A DNA stretch of 64,000 bases, taken from the NCBI RefSeq assembly GCF_001676055.1, contig NZ_LZEX01000034.1, positions 248,001 through 312,000 on the forward strand, written 5' to 3'. The notes beneath the pieces were generated by a model. That model was given only the letters and a program-made list of their open reading frames with translations. It did not search any database and was not told the origin of the DNA. Positions 50,358 to 58,911 of this stretch are shown here, piece by piece. The translations under genes were made by a program, and so were the position numbers. Within the stretch, counting starts at the first letter, position 1. The number at the start of each line of letters is the position of its first letter. The DNA comes from Morganella psychrotolerans. Lineage in GTDB: Bacteria; Pseudomonadota; Gammaproteobacteria; Enterobacterales; Enterobacteriaceae.

Positions 50358-51809
50358 TCAGATAACAAACAAGTCCATAAATTCACTGACGGACAGCGAT
50401 TCAAGTGTTTTACGGTCGCGGGCAGCATTCAGAATGCGTTTTTGCTGTGCTTCCGGGAACTGGCGTGCCAGGTTAATCCGGAATTTCTCCAGTAATAACG
50501 GAATGCCTTCTTCACGGCGGCGGGCGTGTCCGACCGGGTATTCCACCACGACTTCATCCAGCACAGTGCCGTCTTTCAGGGTGATGGTCAGGGCGTTGGC
50601 GATAGAGCGTTTTTCCGGATTATGATAATCCTTGGTAAATGCGGTATCTTCCTCACAATGAATGCGCGCGCGCAGAGCATCGATTCGGGTATCGGCGGCA
50701 ATATTATCTTCATAATCTGACGCGGTCAGGCGACCGAAAATCAGCGGAACAGCAACCATATACTGAATACAGTGGTCACGGTCAGCCGGGTTATTCAACG
50801 GCCCGTGTTTATCAATGATACGGATACAGGCTTCGTGCGTGCGGATAGTGACTTTTTCGATGTCATCCGCGGTTTTACCGGCTTTTGCCAGTGTGTTATG
50901 CAACGTCATTGCGGCTTCAACGGCGGTTTGCGAATGGAATTCAGCAGGGAATGAAATTTTAAACAGCACGTTTTCCATCACATAAGAGCCGTAATCGCGC
51001 TGGAATTTAAACGGTTTGCCGTCGAACAGCACATCATAGAAACCCCAGGTTTTCGCGGTCAGCACAGTCGGATAGCCCATCTCACCTTTCTGTGCCAGCA
51101 GTGCCAGCCGCACCGCACGGGATGTTGCATCACCGGCAGCCCAGGATTTACGCGAACCGGTATTCGGTGCATGACGATAGGTGCGCAGAGACTGACCATC
51201 CACCCACGCATGAGAAACCGCACTCAGCAATTGTTCGCGATCCAGCCCCAGCATCTCACCGACAACCGCGGTGGAGGCAACTTTTACCAGCACAACGTGG
51301 TCAAGCCCGACTTTGTTAAACGCATTTTCCAGCGCCAGACAGCCCTGAATTTCATGCGCCTTGATCATCGCCGTCAGAATGCGTTTGAGTGGCAACGGCG
51401 CTTTACCTTTTGCCAGTGCTTCGCGTGATAACCAATCAGCTACCGCCAGAATGCCGCCGAGGTTATCCGACGGATGACCCCATTCAGCTGCCAGCCAGGT
51501 GTCGTTAAAATCAAGCCAGCGGATCATGGCACCGATATTAAATGCGGCCTGGATTGGATCTAACTGAAACTGTGTGCCCGGCACTTTTGCGCCGTTCGGA
51601 ACAATTGTTCCCGGAACGACGGGGCCGAGCATTTTCTTGCACGCCGGATACTCCAGGGCTTCCATACCACAACCCAGGGTGTCCAGAAAACAATAATATG
51701 CAGTGTCATAAGCCCGCTCACTGCTGATATCCATCTTCAGTACATAGTCAGTAATGTCCTGAATAACCTGATCGTACTCTTGGTGCTGTGGGGTAATGGA
51801 TGCTGACAT
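50358..51809 (-). CDS. prpD: 2-methylcitrate dehydratase PrpD
   Basis: Dehydrates 2-methylcitrate in the propionate-degrading methylcitrate cycle. 483 residues, same as E. coli. MmgE/PrpD family segments include [53 protein letters not shown] and the late [13 protein letters not shown]. It is the last gene of prpBCD; there is no prpE after it, so propionyl-CoA must come from another acyl-CoA synthetase. Confidence 0.97.
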   Translation of the reverse strand: MSASITPQHQEYDQVIQDITDYVLKMDISSERAYDTAYYCFLDTLGCGMEALEYPACKKMLGPVVPGTIVPNGAKVPGTQFQLDPIQAAFNIGAMIRWLDFNDTWLAAEWGHPSDNLGGILAVADWLSREALAKGKAPLPLKRILTAMIKAHEIQGCLALENAFNKVGLDHVVLVKVASTAVVGEMLGLDREQLLSAVSHAWVDGQSLRTYRHAPNTGSRKSWAAGDATSRAVRLALLAQKGEMGYPTVLTAKTWGFYDVLFDGKPFKFQRDYGSYVMENVLFKISFPAEFHSQTAVEAAMTLHNTLAKAGKTADDIEKVTIRTHEACIRIIDKHGPLNNPADRDHCIQYMVAVPLIFGRLTASDYEDNIAADTRIDALRARIHCEEDTAFTKDYHNPEKRSIANALTITLKDGTVLDEVVVEYPVGHARRREEGIPLLLEKFRINLARQFPEAQQKRILNAARDRKTLESLSVSEFMDLFVI

Positions 51810-51835
51810 AATCTGTATTCCTTATTATTCAATAA

Positions 51836-52999
51836 TTAACGCGCATTCAACGGGACAAAAGTCTGGTTTTCCGGGCCGGTGTAATTGGCGGAAGGACGAA
51901 TAATTTTATTATCCAGACGCTGTTCAATAATGTGTGCAGCCCAGCCTGCGGAGCGGGCAATAACAAAAATCGGGGTAAACATCGCAGTCGGAACACCCAT
52001 CTGGTGATAAGCCACTGCAGAGAACCAATCCAGATTCGGGAACATTTTCTTGTGCTGTGACATCACGGATTCAATACGGTCTGCGATATTAAACAAGCGG
52101 AAATCTTTGGCTTCTTCCGATAACTCACGGGAAATCGCTTTGATAACCTGATGGCGCGGATCCGCGATGGTATACACCGGATGCCCGAAACCCATCACCA
52201 CTTCATTGCGGGAAAGACGGGCGATAATATCGTCCTGTGCTTCATCCGGTGAGCTGTAACGTTTCTGAATTTCCAGGGATACTTCATTTGCGCCACCGTG
52301 TTTCGGACCGCGCAGTGCCGCGATAGCACCGGTGATCGCCGAATAAAAATCGGTGCCTGTTCCGGCAATGACCCGCGCGGCAAACGTCGAGGCATTAAAT
52401 TCGTGCTCAGCATAGAGAACAAATGAGGAATTCATGTAGCGAACCCACTCAGCCGACGGCGTTTTACCATGCAGCAGGCGCAGGAAATGCCCGCCTGCGG
52501 TTTCTTCGTCTGTTTCAGTATCAATGCGGCGGTCATTGAACGCATAGTGGTACCAGTACAGCAGCATTGAGGTCAGGGAAGAGAGCAGGCGGTCAGCGAT
52601 ATCACGCGCACCTGATAACGGATGCCCCTCTTTTTCAGGCAGAACACAGCCCATAATGGATACGCCGGTGCGCAGAACATCCATCGGATGTGCGGATGCA
52701 GGCAGGGCTTCCAGTGCTTTTTTCACACTGTGCGGCAGACCGCGCAGGGATTTCAGCTTGGCTTTATATGCCGCCAGTTCAGCCGCATTCGGCAGTTTTT
52801 CGTGGATCAGAAGATGAGCGACTTCTTCAAAATCACATTGTGTGGCTAAGTCCAGGATGTCATATCCGCGGTAATGCAGGTCGTTCCCGTTGATCCCCAC
52901 AGTACAGAGTGCGGTATTTCCGGCAGCGACGCCGGAAAGCGCGACGGATTTTTTACCTTTCTTCGGTGTAGGTGCAGATGTGGTGAGTGGCTTATTCAT
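51836..52999 (-). CDS. prpC: 2-methylcitrate synthase PrpC
   Basis: Condenses propionyl-CoA with oxaloacetate. 387 residues, citrate synthase family. Catalytic region [24 protein letters not shown] and [31 protein letters not shown] are present. It is 26 bases before prpD. The 190-base gap to prpB contains an ERIC-like repeat, which may affect relative expression within the operon. Confidence 0.97.
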   Translation of the reverse strand: MNKPLTTSAPTPKKGKKSVALSGVAAGNTALCTVGINGNDLHYRGYDILDLATQCDFEEVAHLLIHEKLPNAAELAAYKAKLKSLRGLPHSVKKALEALPASAHPMDVLRTGVSIMGCVLPEKEGHPLSGARDIADRLLSSLTSMLLYWYHYAFNDRRIDTETDEETAGGHFLRLLHGKTPSAEWVRYMNSSFVLYAEHEFNASTFAARVIAGTGTDFYSAITGAIAALRGPKHGGANEVSLEIQKRYSSPDEAQDDIIARLSRNEVVMGFGHPVYTIADPRHQVIKAISRELSEEAKDFRLFNIADRIESVMSQHKKMFPNLDWFSAVAYHQMGVPTAMFTPIFVIARSAGWAAHIIEQRLDNKIIRPSANYTGPENQTFVPLNAR

Positions 53000-53021
53000 T
53001 ACGGGTGTTCCTTATTATTAT

Positions 53022-53146
53022 TTACCCTTATTCATTCAAACTGCAGGTTCGTTGGCGGTACTCAGCCAGCCGGGTCACATACTAATGTATGCTCCCCGTC
53101 AGTCTTCCCTTGCCGCCTGCCTGCATCCTGAATGACGTTGGGTATA
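53022..53146 (+). repeat. ERIC-like palindromic repeat, full length, copy 9
   Basis: About 125 bases from TACCCTTATTCATTCAAACT to GAATGACGTTGGGTATA with the standard core. It is inserted between prpB and prpC inside the operon. Confidence 0.85.
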
Positions 53147-53189
53147 GTCAAACAACCTGCTTCGCGTAGTATCGGGTAAGATTCAGGTG

Positions 53190-54074
53190 TTACTTTTTCT
53201 GTGAAAACAGGGCGTCGAGCTTGTCTTCATAATCGTAGTAACCGATGCTTTGGTATAATTCATCGCGAGTCTGCATCTGTGCCAGCAGACTCTGCTGAGT
53301 GCCTTCGCGGCGCAGCGTGTTATACACATTCTCAGCCGCTTTATTCATGGCACGGAACGCGGTAAGCGGATACAGGGCGATAGCGATATTCACACTGCGC
53401 AGCTCATCCAGGGTAAACAGCGGCGTCTGACCGAATTCAGTAATATTCGCCAGCACCGGTGCTTTAATATTTTTGGTGAACAGGCGGTACATATCCAGCT
53501 CAGTGATAGCTTCCGGGAACAGCATATCGGCACCGGCCTCAATATATGCCTGCGCGCGCTCCATAGCGGCATCCAGACCTTCCACCGCAAGAGCGTCAGT
53601 GCGTGCCATCACCACAAAATTTTCATCTGTGCGCGCATCAACGGCCGCTTTAATACGATCAACCATCTCCTGTTTTGAGACGATCTCTTTGTTCGGGCGG
53701 TGACCGCAACGCTTTGCACCCACCTGATCTTCAATATGCATACCGGCGGCACCGGCTTTGATCAGGGATTTTACGGTGCGTACCACATTAAATGCTGACG
53801 GACCAAAACCAATATCTGCATCCACCAGCAGGGGTAGATCACACACATCGGTGATACGGCGGACATCTGTCAGCACATCATCCAGCGTGGAAATACCCAG
53901 ATCCGGAATACCCAGGGAGCCTGCGGCAACACCGCCGCCGGAGAGATAAATTGCTTTATAGCCCGCACGCTTAGCCAGCAAAGCATGGTTGGCATTGATA
54001 GCACCGACCAGCTGTAACGGGGATTCAGACTTTACGGCATCACGGAATGCGCGTCCTGCGGAGTTAAGAGCCAT
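53190..54074 (-). CDS. prpB: 2-methylisocitrate lyase PrpB
   Basis: Cleaves 2-methylisocitrate to pyruvate and succinate. 294 residues, isocitrate lyase superfamily. The catalytic Cys loop is KRCGH (in [13 protein letters not shown]); metal ligands lie in DADIGFG and MHIEDQ. First gene of the prp operon, read from the sigma-54 promoter at 54126-54142. Confidence 0.97.
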   Translation of the reverse strand: MALNSAGRAFRDAVKSESPLQLVGAINANHALLAKRAGYKAIYLSGGGVAAGSLGIPDLGISTLDDVLTDVRRITDVCDLPLLVDADIGFGPSAFNVVRTVKSLIKAGAAGMHIEDQVGAKRCGHRPNKEIVSKQEMVDRIKAAVDARTDENFVVMARTDALAVEGLDAAMERAQAYIEAGADMLFPEAITELDMYRLFTKNIKAPVLANITEFGQTPLFTLDELRSVNIAIALYPLTAFRAMNKAAENVYNTLRREGTQQSLLAQMQTRDELYQSIGYYDYEDKLDALFSQKK

Positions 54075-54125
54075 ATATTCACCTTGTTATTAGTTTGATA
54101 CTCATTTGATACCTGGTTGTTATAA

Positions 54126-54142
54126 AGCAATCGTTGTGCCAA
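54126..54142 (-). promoter_or_regulatory. Sigma-54 promoter of prpBCD
   Basis: On the minus strand TTGGCACAACGATTGCT matches the -24/-12 consensus (TGGCAC, five-base gap, TTGCT). It lies about 50 bases before prpB and fits a PrpR-activated sigma-54 promoter. Confidence 0.9.
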
Positions 54143-54293
54143 CCAGCCTGGTACTAAACTAAAACGAACTAAAACGGGATGCACATCACAAATACTGGCT
54201 TGTTTATGCGGATATTTCGGCCTCCACTATAGAAGTTGATGATTCTGTCTGACAAGCGGGATGTTAGTGATTTGTGATGATGGTGCTATTTAT

Positions 54294-54374
54294 GTTTCAT
54301 TACCTGGTTTATGATGTTTCATGAAACGTGAGTGAAACATATGGAACATTTGAAACGAATGAAACATCTGAAAC
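54294..54374. promoter_or_regulatory. Array of PrpR-like TGAAAC half-sites
   Basis: Seven TGAAAC/GTTTCA half-sites occur in 81 bases: GTTTCA at 54294 and 54316, TGAAAC at 54322, 54333, 54351, 54360 and 54369. Two form the perfect palindrome GTTTCATGAAAC (54316-54327). The array is upstream of the sigma-54 promoter and just before prpR, so it could serve as enhancer and as autoregulatory site. PrpR ownership is inferred. Confidence 0.75.
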
Positions 54375-54386
54375 AGGAGCAGACTG

Positions 54387-55994
54387 ATGACTCAAAGCGA
54401 CAAACCGGTGATCTGGACTGTTTCCATCTCCCGTCTGTTTACCCAGTTTCGCGATATCAGCCCGGAATTCAGTGCCCGCGCCACTATCAGTGCTATCAAT
54501 CTCGGGTTTGATGCGGCGGTTGATGCTATCCGCGAGCGGCTGAAAACGCAGCGCTGTGATGTGATTGTCAGTGCCGGGTCAAACGGTGCTTATCTGAAGC
54601 AGCATTTACCGGTGCCGGTGATTATTGCCGCTCCCGGCGGGTTTGATGTGATGCAGGCGCTGGTGCAGGCGCGTCAGATTAGTGATCGCATCGGTCTTGT
54701 CTATTACCGGGATACTTTTCCGGCACTGGAATCACTGGCGCAGAGTTTCGGGATGCAGATTGAGCAGCGCAGTTATATCACCGCCGAAGATGCCCGGGCG
54801 GCGTGTAGTGCGCTGAAAGCAATGGGGATCACCGTTGTGGTGGGTGCCGGGCTGATTACCGATATTGCGGCTGAGTGCGGAATGACCGGTATTTTTATTT
54901 ATTCTAATGATGCTGTCCGCCGGGCATTCACCGACGCAATAGAACTGACGCGGATCCGCCACCAGCCGCAAAGCTTCCCGCTGCCGGTTGCCGGATCTCT
55001 GAGTATTCGCCATACCATTAATGATATTCTGGGCACATCCGGGGTCATGGAGCAGGTTCGCGAGACAATCACCCTGTTTGCCCGTTCAAAAGCAACGGTG
55101 ATGATCCAGGGTGAAAGCGGCACCGGCAAAGAAATGGCGGCACAAGCTATTCATCACGAATATACCTTGTTCCGTACCCATAAGCGCACAAAGCGCAGTG
55201 CACCGTTTGTTGCGGTTAACTGCGGGGCAATTCCGGAGAGTCTGCTGGAAGCTGAATTATTCGGCTATGAAGAGGGCGCGTTTACCGGCTCACTGCGGGG
55301 CGGGCGGGCCGGGCTATTTGAAGCAGCGGACGGCGGCACCTTGTTTCTTGATGAAATCGGTGAGATGCCTTTATCACTTCAGACCCGCCTGCTGCGGGTA
55401 CTGGAAGATCGTGCGATTGTGCGTATCGGTGGATACAAACCCATTATGGTGGATGTGCGGGTCATTTGCGCCACTCATGGTGATTTGGATAAATGGGTGG
55501 CTGAAGGGCGGTTTCGTGCCGATCTTTTTTATCGTCTCGGCGTGCTGCGTCTGCAATTACCGGCACTGCGTGAGCGGGATGCAGATATTTTATTGTTAGC
55601 GGAAAAACTGCTCAAACTTGCCTTTGCTGAACTGGATTTGCCGCTGCATCGCGGATATCTGCAACAAGTTCTGGCGTGCAGTGCCTTTTTCTATCAGTAC
55701 CGCTGGCCGGGCAATGCCCGTGAGTTGCGTAATCTGATGGAGCGGGTGGCGCTGTATTGCAGTGCGTATCCTGACAAAATAATTACAGAATCATTATTAA
55801 TGCAGTTATCACCCGAACGTCGCACTGAGATACAACCCTCTGAAATACATCAGGTTGTGACCGGACCTGTAATAACGTCAACGGCAGCAGAGGCCATTGC
55901 CCGTTTTCGTGGTGACCGGCAGGCGGCGGCTGACTGGCTGGGGATCAGCCGGACAACCTTATGGCGGCGTTTAAAACAGGAGCGCACGGCATGA
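54387..55994 (+). CDS. prpR: Propionate catabolism regulator PrpR (sigma-54 activator)
   Basis: 535 residues. The N-terminal PrpR_N sensor (about 1-200) binds 2-methylcitrate in Salmonella. The AAA+ domain shows Walker A GESGTGKE, the sigma-54 contact loop GAFTG in EAELFGYEEGAFTGSLRGG, GGTLFLDEIGEM and the arginine-rich FRADLFYRLGVLRL. A Fis-type HTH ends the protein: DRQAAADWLGISRTTLWRRLK. Divergent from prpBCD, which it activates. Confidence 0.97.
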   Translation: MTQSDKPVIWTVSISRLFTQFRDISPEFSARATISAINLGFDAAVDAIRERLKTQRCDVIVSAGSNGAYLKQHLPVPVIIAAPGGFDVMQALVQARQISDRIGLVYYRDTFPALESLAQSFGMQIEQRSYITAEDARAACSALKAMGITVVVGAGLITDIAAECGMTGIFIYSNDAVRRAFTDAIELTRIRHQPQSFPLPVAGSLSIRHTINDILGTSGVMEQVRETITLFARSKATVMIQGESGTGKEMAAQAIHHEYTLFRTHKRTKRSAPFVAVNCGAIPESLLEAELFGYEEGAFTGSLRGGRAGLFEAADGGTLFLDEIGEMPLSLQTRLLRVLEDRAIVRIGGYKPIMVDVRVICATHGDLDKWVAEGRFRADLFYRLGVLRLQLPALRERDADILLLAEKLLKLAFAELDLPLHRGYLQQVLACSAFFYQYRWPGNARELRNLMERVALYCSAYPDKIITESLLMQLSPERRTEIQPSEIHQVVTGPVITSTAAEAIARFRGDRQAAADWLGISRTTLWRRLKQERTA

Positions 55995-56009
55995 CGCCGG
56001 GTATATCCG

Positions 56010-56022
56010 AATTGAAAAGCAA
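56010..56022 (+). promoter_or_regulatory. Ada-box-like sequence upstream of alkB
   Basis: AAT, six bases, then GCAA (AATTGAAAAGCAA) fits the A-box/B-box pattern of E. coli Ada-regulated promoters. It is 72 bases before alkB. Seven fixed bases can occur by chance, so this is tentative. Confidence 0.45.
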
Positions 56023-56093
56023 GAGCCGGAGTGTTTGTCTGCCGGTGGCGGGCAATACTGTTACCAACGGAAGGACAGAGGGAACAGGACACA

Positions 56094-56729
56094 ATGTCAG
56101 ATCTTTTTGCGCACGATGAACCACTGAATATTGCGCCGGATGCCTGTTTATTTAAAGGGTTTCTCAGCGATGAAGATACGGTGCTGCTGGCGGATATTGC
56201 CGCGATCACGACTATCTCCCCGTTTCGTCATATGGTGACACCGGGCGGATACCCGATGTCAGCGGCGATGAGCAGTTGCGGCGCACAGGGCTGGATTTCA
56301 GATGCAAAAGGTTACCGTTATACCGCGATTGATCCGCTGACCGGCAATCCGTGGCCGGCAATGCCGGATCTGTTTGTGTCCCTTGCACAGAATGCAGCGG
56401 AACGTGCCGGTTTTCACAGGTTTTTTCCGGACAGCTGCCTGATTAACTGTTATGTCCCGGGCGCGGGCATGTCATTGCATCAGGACAGAGATGAACCTGA
56501 TCGCCGCCAGCCGATTGTCTCGTTTTCGCTCGGGCTGCCTGTGCAATTTCAGTTCGGCGGAATGCAGCGCCACGACCCGCTGAAAACCTTTGCACTTGAG
56601 CATGGCGATGTGCTGGTGTGGGGCAGCCGTTCCCGGCTGAATTATCATGCTGTCCGTCCGGTAAAAAACGGGGTTCATCCGCTTGCGGGAGCCCGGCGGT
56701 TTAATCTTACTTTTCGCTGTACGCGATAA
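56094..56729 (+). CDS. alkB: DNA oxidative demethylase AlkB
   Basis: Fe(II)/2-oxoglutarate dioxygenase that repairs 1-methyladenine and 3-methylcytosine. 211 residues from the ATG at 56094 (MSDLFAHDEP), against 216 in E. coli; the open frame starts earlier at 56031. Iron ligands are in SLHQDRDEPD (H and D) and NYHAVRP; 2-oxoglutarate Arg in RRFNLTFR. Gene order alkB-ada is the reverse of the E. coli ada-alkB operon; the two are 12 bases apart. Confidence 0.96.
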   Translation: MSDLFAHDEPLNIAPDACLFKGFLSDEDTVLLADIAAITTISPFRHMVTPGGYPMSAAMSSCGAQGWISDAKGYRYTAIDPLTGNPWPAMPDLFVSLAQNAAERAGFHRFFPDSCLINCYVPGAGMSLHQDRDEPDRRQPIVSFSLGLPVQFQFGGMQRHDPLKTFALEHGDVLVWGSRSRLNYHAVRPVKNGVHPLAGARRFNLTFRCTR

Positions 56730-56741
56730 CGGAAGCTCAGG

Positions 56742-57827
56742 ATGAAAACAGAGATACAACGACCATCTGATGATGATTGCTGGGCGGCGCTGGTTGCCCG
56801 GGACAAAACGGCAGATGCGCATTTTGTTTATGCAGTCAGAACCACCCGGACATGGGGATTTCCGTCTACGGTGGTACGCCTGCCGAAACGGGAAAATACT
56901 GAATTTTTTGCCACACCGGCGCAAGCCGAAGCACAAGGTTATTGTGCCGGAAAGCGGCAGCAGCGCAGCGGCGACACTATGATGCAGCGTCATGCACAAC
57001 TGATTGCCAAATCGTGCCGCGAGCTGGAAGCCTGCATTAATCAAGGTTGTGCTGTACCGTCTCTTGCGGAGCTGGCGAAATCCGCCGCGATCAGTCCGTT
57101 TCATTTTCATCGTCTGTTTAAAACGCACACCGGGGTGACACCGGCGGCGTATGCGCGGGCTTACCGGGGTGAGCGGCTGCGCGACCAACTGACAAAACAG
57201 GCGACAATTACCGGTGCAATTGCCGAATCCGGTTTCAGTTCCGGCAGTCGTTTTTATGAAATATCCGATACACTGCTGGGGATGACGCCGAAAAACTGGC
57301 GCGCAGGCGGTAAAGGGGCGATTATCTATTTTGCTCTCGGTATCTGTGCGCTGGGTGATATTCTGGTCGCACAAAGCGAAAAAGGCATTTGCGCTATTTT
57401 GCTGGGTGATGATGCAGAAACACTGCTGCAAAATTTGCAGGATCAATTCCCGAATGCCGAACTTGTCGGCGGAGACGCGCAATTTGAGCAGGTGGTTGCG
57501 CGGGTGGTCGGTTTTGTGGAGGCACCATCTGCGGGGTTTGAATTACCGCTGGATATCCGCGGTACCGCTTTCCAGCGCCGTGTCTGGCAGGCGCTGCAAA
57601 CTATCCCGGTCGGCACGACCGTCAGTTACCGCGATATTGCACAGCGGATAGGCTCCCCGAACGCGATCCGGGCGGTGGCGGGCGCGTGTGCGGCAAACTG
57701 TCTGGCGGTGGCTATTCCGTGTCACCGCGTGGTGCGCACCAGCGGGGAACTCGCCGGATATCGCTGGGGAATTGACCGGAAAAAACGTCTGTTGCAGCGC
57801 GAGGCATTGCAGCAGGAAACTTATTAA
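56742..57827 (+). CDS. ada: Ada-type methyltransferase/AraC regulator with a degenerate N-terminal domain
   Basis: 361 residues colinear with E. coli Ada. The AraC HTH (about 85-185) has SLAELAKSAAISPFHFHRLFKTHTGVTP, and the C-terminal O6-methylguanine methyltransferase is intact with the acceptor Cys in VAIPCHRVVR and SYRDIAQRIGSPNAIRAVAGA. In the N-terminal zinc domain the expected C38, C42, C69 and C72 positions read Gly, Thr, Gly and Gln (RTWGFPSTVV; YCAGKRQQ). So the phosphotriester acceptor and zinc site are missing, and methylation-dependent activation should be lost or altered. Repair of O6-methylguanine should remain. Confidence 0.93.
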   Translation: MKTEIQRPSDDDCWAALVARDKTADAHFVYAVRTTRTWGFPSTVVRLPKRENTEFFATPAQAEAQGYCAGKRQQRSGDTMMQRHAQLIAKSCRELEACINQGCAVPSLAELAKSAAISPFHFHRLFKTHTGVTPAAYARAYRGERLRDQLTKQATITGAIAESGFSSGSRFYEISDTLLGMTPKNWRAGGKGAIIYFALGICALGDILVAQSEKGICAILLGDDAETLLQNLQDQFPNAELVGGDAQFEQVVARVVGFVEAPSAGFELPLDIRGTAFQRRVWQALQTIPVGTTVSYRDIAQRIGSPNAIRAVAGACAANCLAVAIPCHRVVRTSGELAGYRWGIDRKKRLLQREALQQETY

Positions 57828-57841
57828 GAGAAGGAATAGGG

Positions 57842-58852
57842 ATGTATTTTCGTTCCGTTGTTTCAGGATTGAGTCTGTTGATGGCGGCACTGCCGGTAAT
57901 TGCGGCACCGGCAGCCGCAGAGGTTGTAGCGGATGAAAACGGCACCGTTTCGGCTGCCGTCTCCGGTCCGCTGTTTGATTGTGATCATGAGCTGACAAAA
58001 CTGATTGCGGGCAGTAATCATGACCTTATCCGTGCGGAAAAAGTGACGGCCGACAGGCTGGGAATTGATATTGAAAATCGTGATATTAATGAACTTGCCA
58101 TTCAGTTATCAGATACCCGGCAGACACCGTCGGCTGAAAGCCCCGGTGCCGGGCAGCTCGGTTGGGTGACTTACAATATAAAAGAAAATACATTGCAGGC
58201 GACAGGGCCGGATGAAGATCACCCTGTATTACTGACTTTCAGTGCCGTGCAGGGCGAACGGTTGCAGTCCTGCCTGAAAAAAGAACAGGTATGTCACCAG
58301 ATCCTCAGCACACTGCGCCTTGAGGCGTTTATTGCACAATCACCGAAATGGCGGGTGACGGGTACCGGACGCACCTATTTTCATGCCGCACCCACATCAC
58401 AGTGTCGCGATGATAATGCGTTTGTGGTGCCCGGAGATGTGCTTCAGATCAATGGTTTCCGGGCGACAACCCCGGTGAAAGGTGAAAAAGAGGGTTGGTT
58501 GCTGGTGGCTTACGGCAATGCGCAGGGCTGGATCAATGTAAACCGCCTTGAACCGGAAGGGGCAGTTTGTGACGCCGTCACAGAAAAGGCAGAAAAAGCC
58601 TATGAAAAAGAACTGCGTAACAGTGAACCGGCATCACATAAATATATCGTCACGCAAAAACAGCTCCGGTTTTATGATGCGCCGGATAAAGACTGCAAAG
58701 CTGAAGAACAGACCTTTGTTGTGCAGGATGATGCCGTCTGGGTTGATCGCAAACAGCCGTATCAGGGATTTTTGCACGGGCGTTATATTCATCCGGCGAA
58801 TGGAAAAATAACAGAAGGCTGGCTGAAGGCTGATGGTCTGACCAAAAAATAA
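57842..58852 (+). CDS. Exported protein with SH3-like regions, unknown function
   Basis: 336 residues. A signal peptide (about 1-21, VIA/APAA) exports it. Two similar C-terminal modules (about residues 175-240 and 265-335) look like bacterial SH3 repeats: RTYFHAAPTSQCRDDNAFVVPGD...GWINVNRLEP and LRFYDAPDKDCKAEEQTFVVQDD...GWLKADGLTK. Each has a Cys in the same place. Such domains often bind cell-wall or protein partners. It starts 14 bases after ada and may be in the same transcript; link to alkylation repair is not evident. Confidence 0.78.
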   Translation: MYFRSVVSGLSLLMAALPVIAAPAAAEVVADENGTVSAAVSGPLFDCDHELTKLIAGSNHDLIRAEKVTADRLGIDIENRDINELAIQLSDTRQTPSAESPGAGQLGWVTYNIKENTLQATGPDEDHPVLLTFSAVQGERLQSCLKKEQVCHQILSTLRLEAFIAQSPKWRVTGTGRTYFHAAPTSQCRDDNAFVVPGDVLQINGFRATTPVKGEKEGWLLVAYGNAQGWINVNRLEPEGAVCDAVTEKAEKAYEKELRNSEPASHKYIVTQKQLRFYDAPDKDCKAEEQTFVVQDDAVWVDRKQPYQGFLHGRYIHPANGKITEGWLKADGLTKK

Positions 58853-58853
58853 G

Positions 58854-58892
58854 AAAAAAAAGGCGGATACCGGAAAGTGTCCGCCTTGCTTT
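58854..58892. terminator. Bidirectional terminator after SH3-like gene and ABC-F gene
   Basis: AAGGCGGA and TCCGCCTT arms with A-run on one side and T-rich sequence on the other, between convergent genes. Confidence 0.8.
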
Positions 58893-58911
58893 ATTTACTT
58901 ACCGGATTTAG

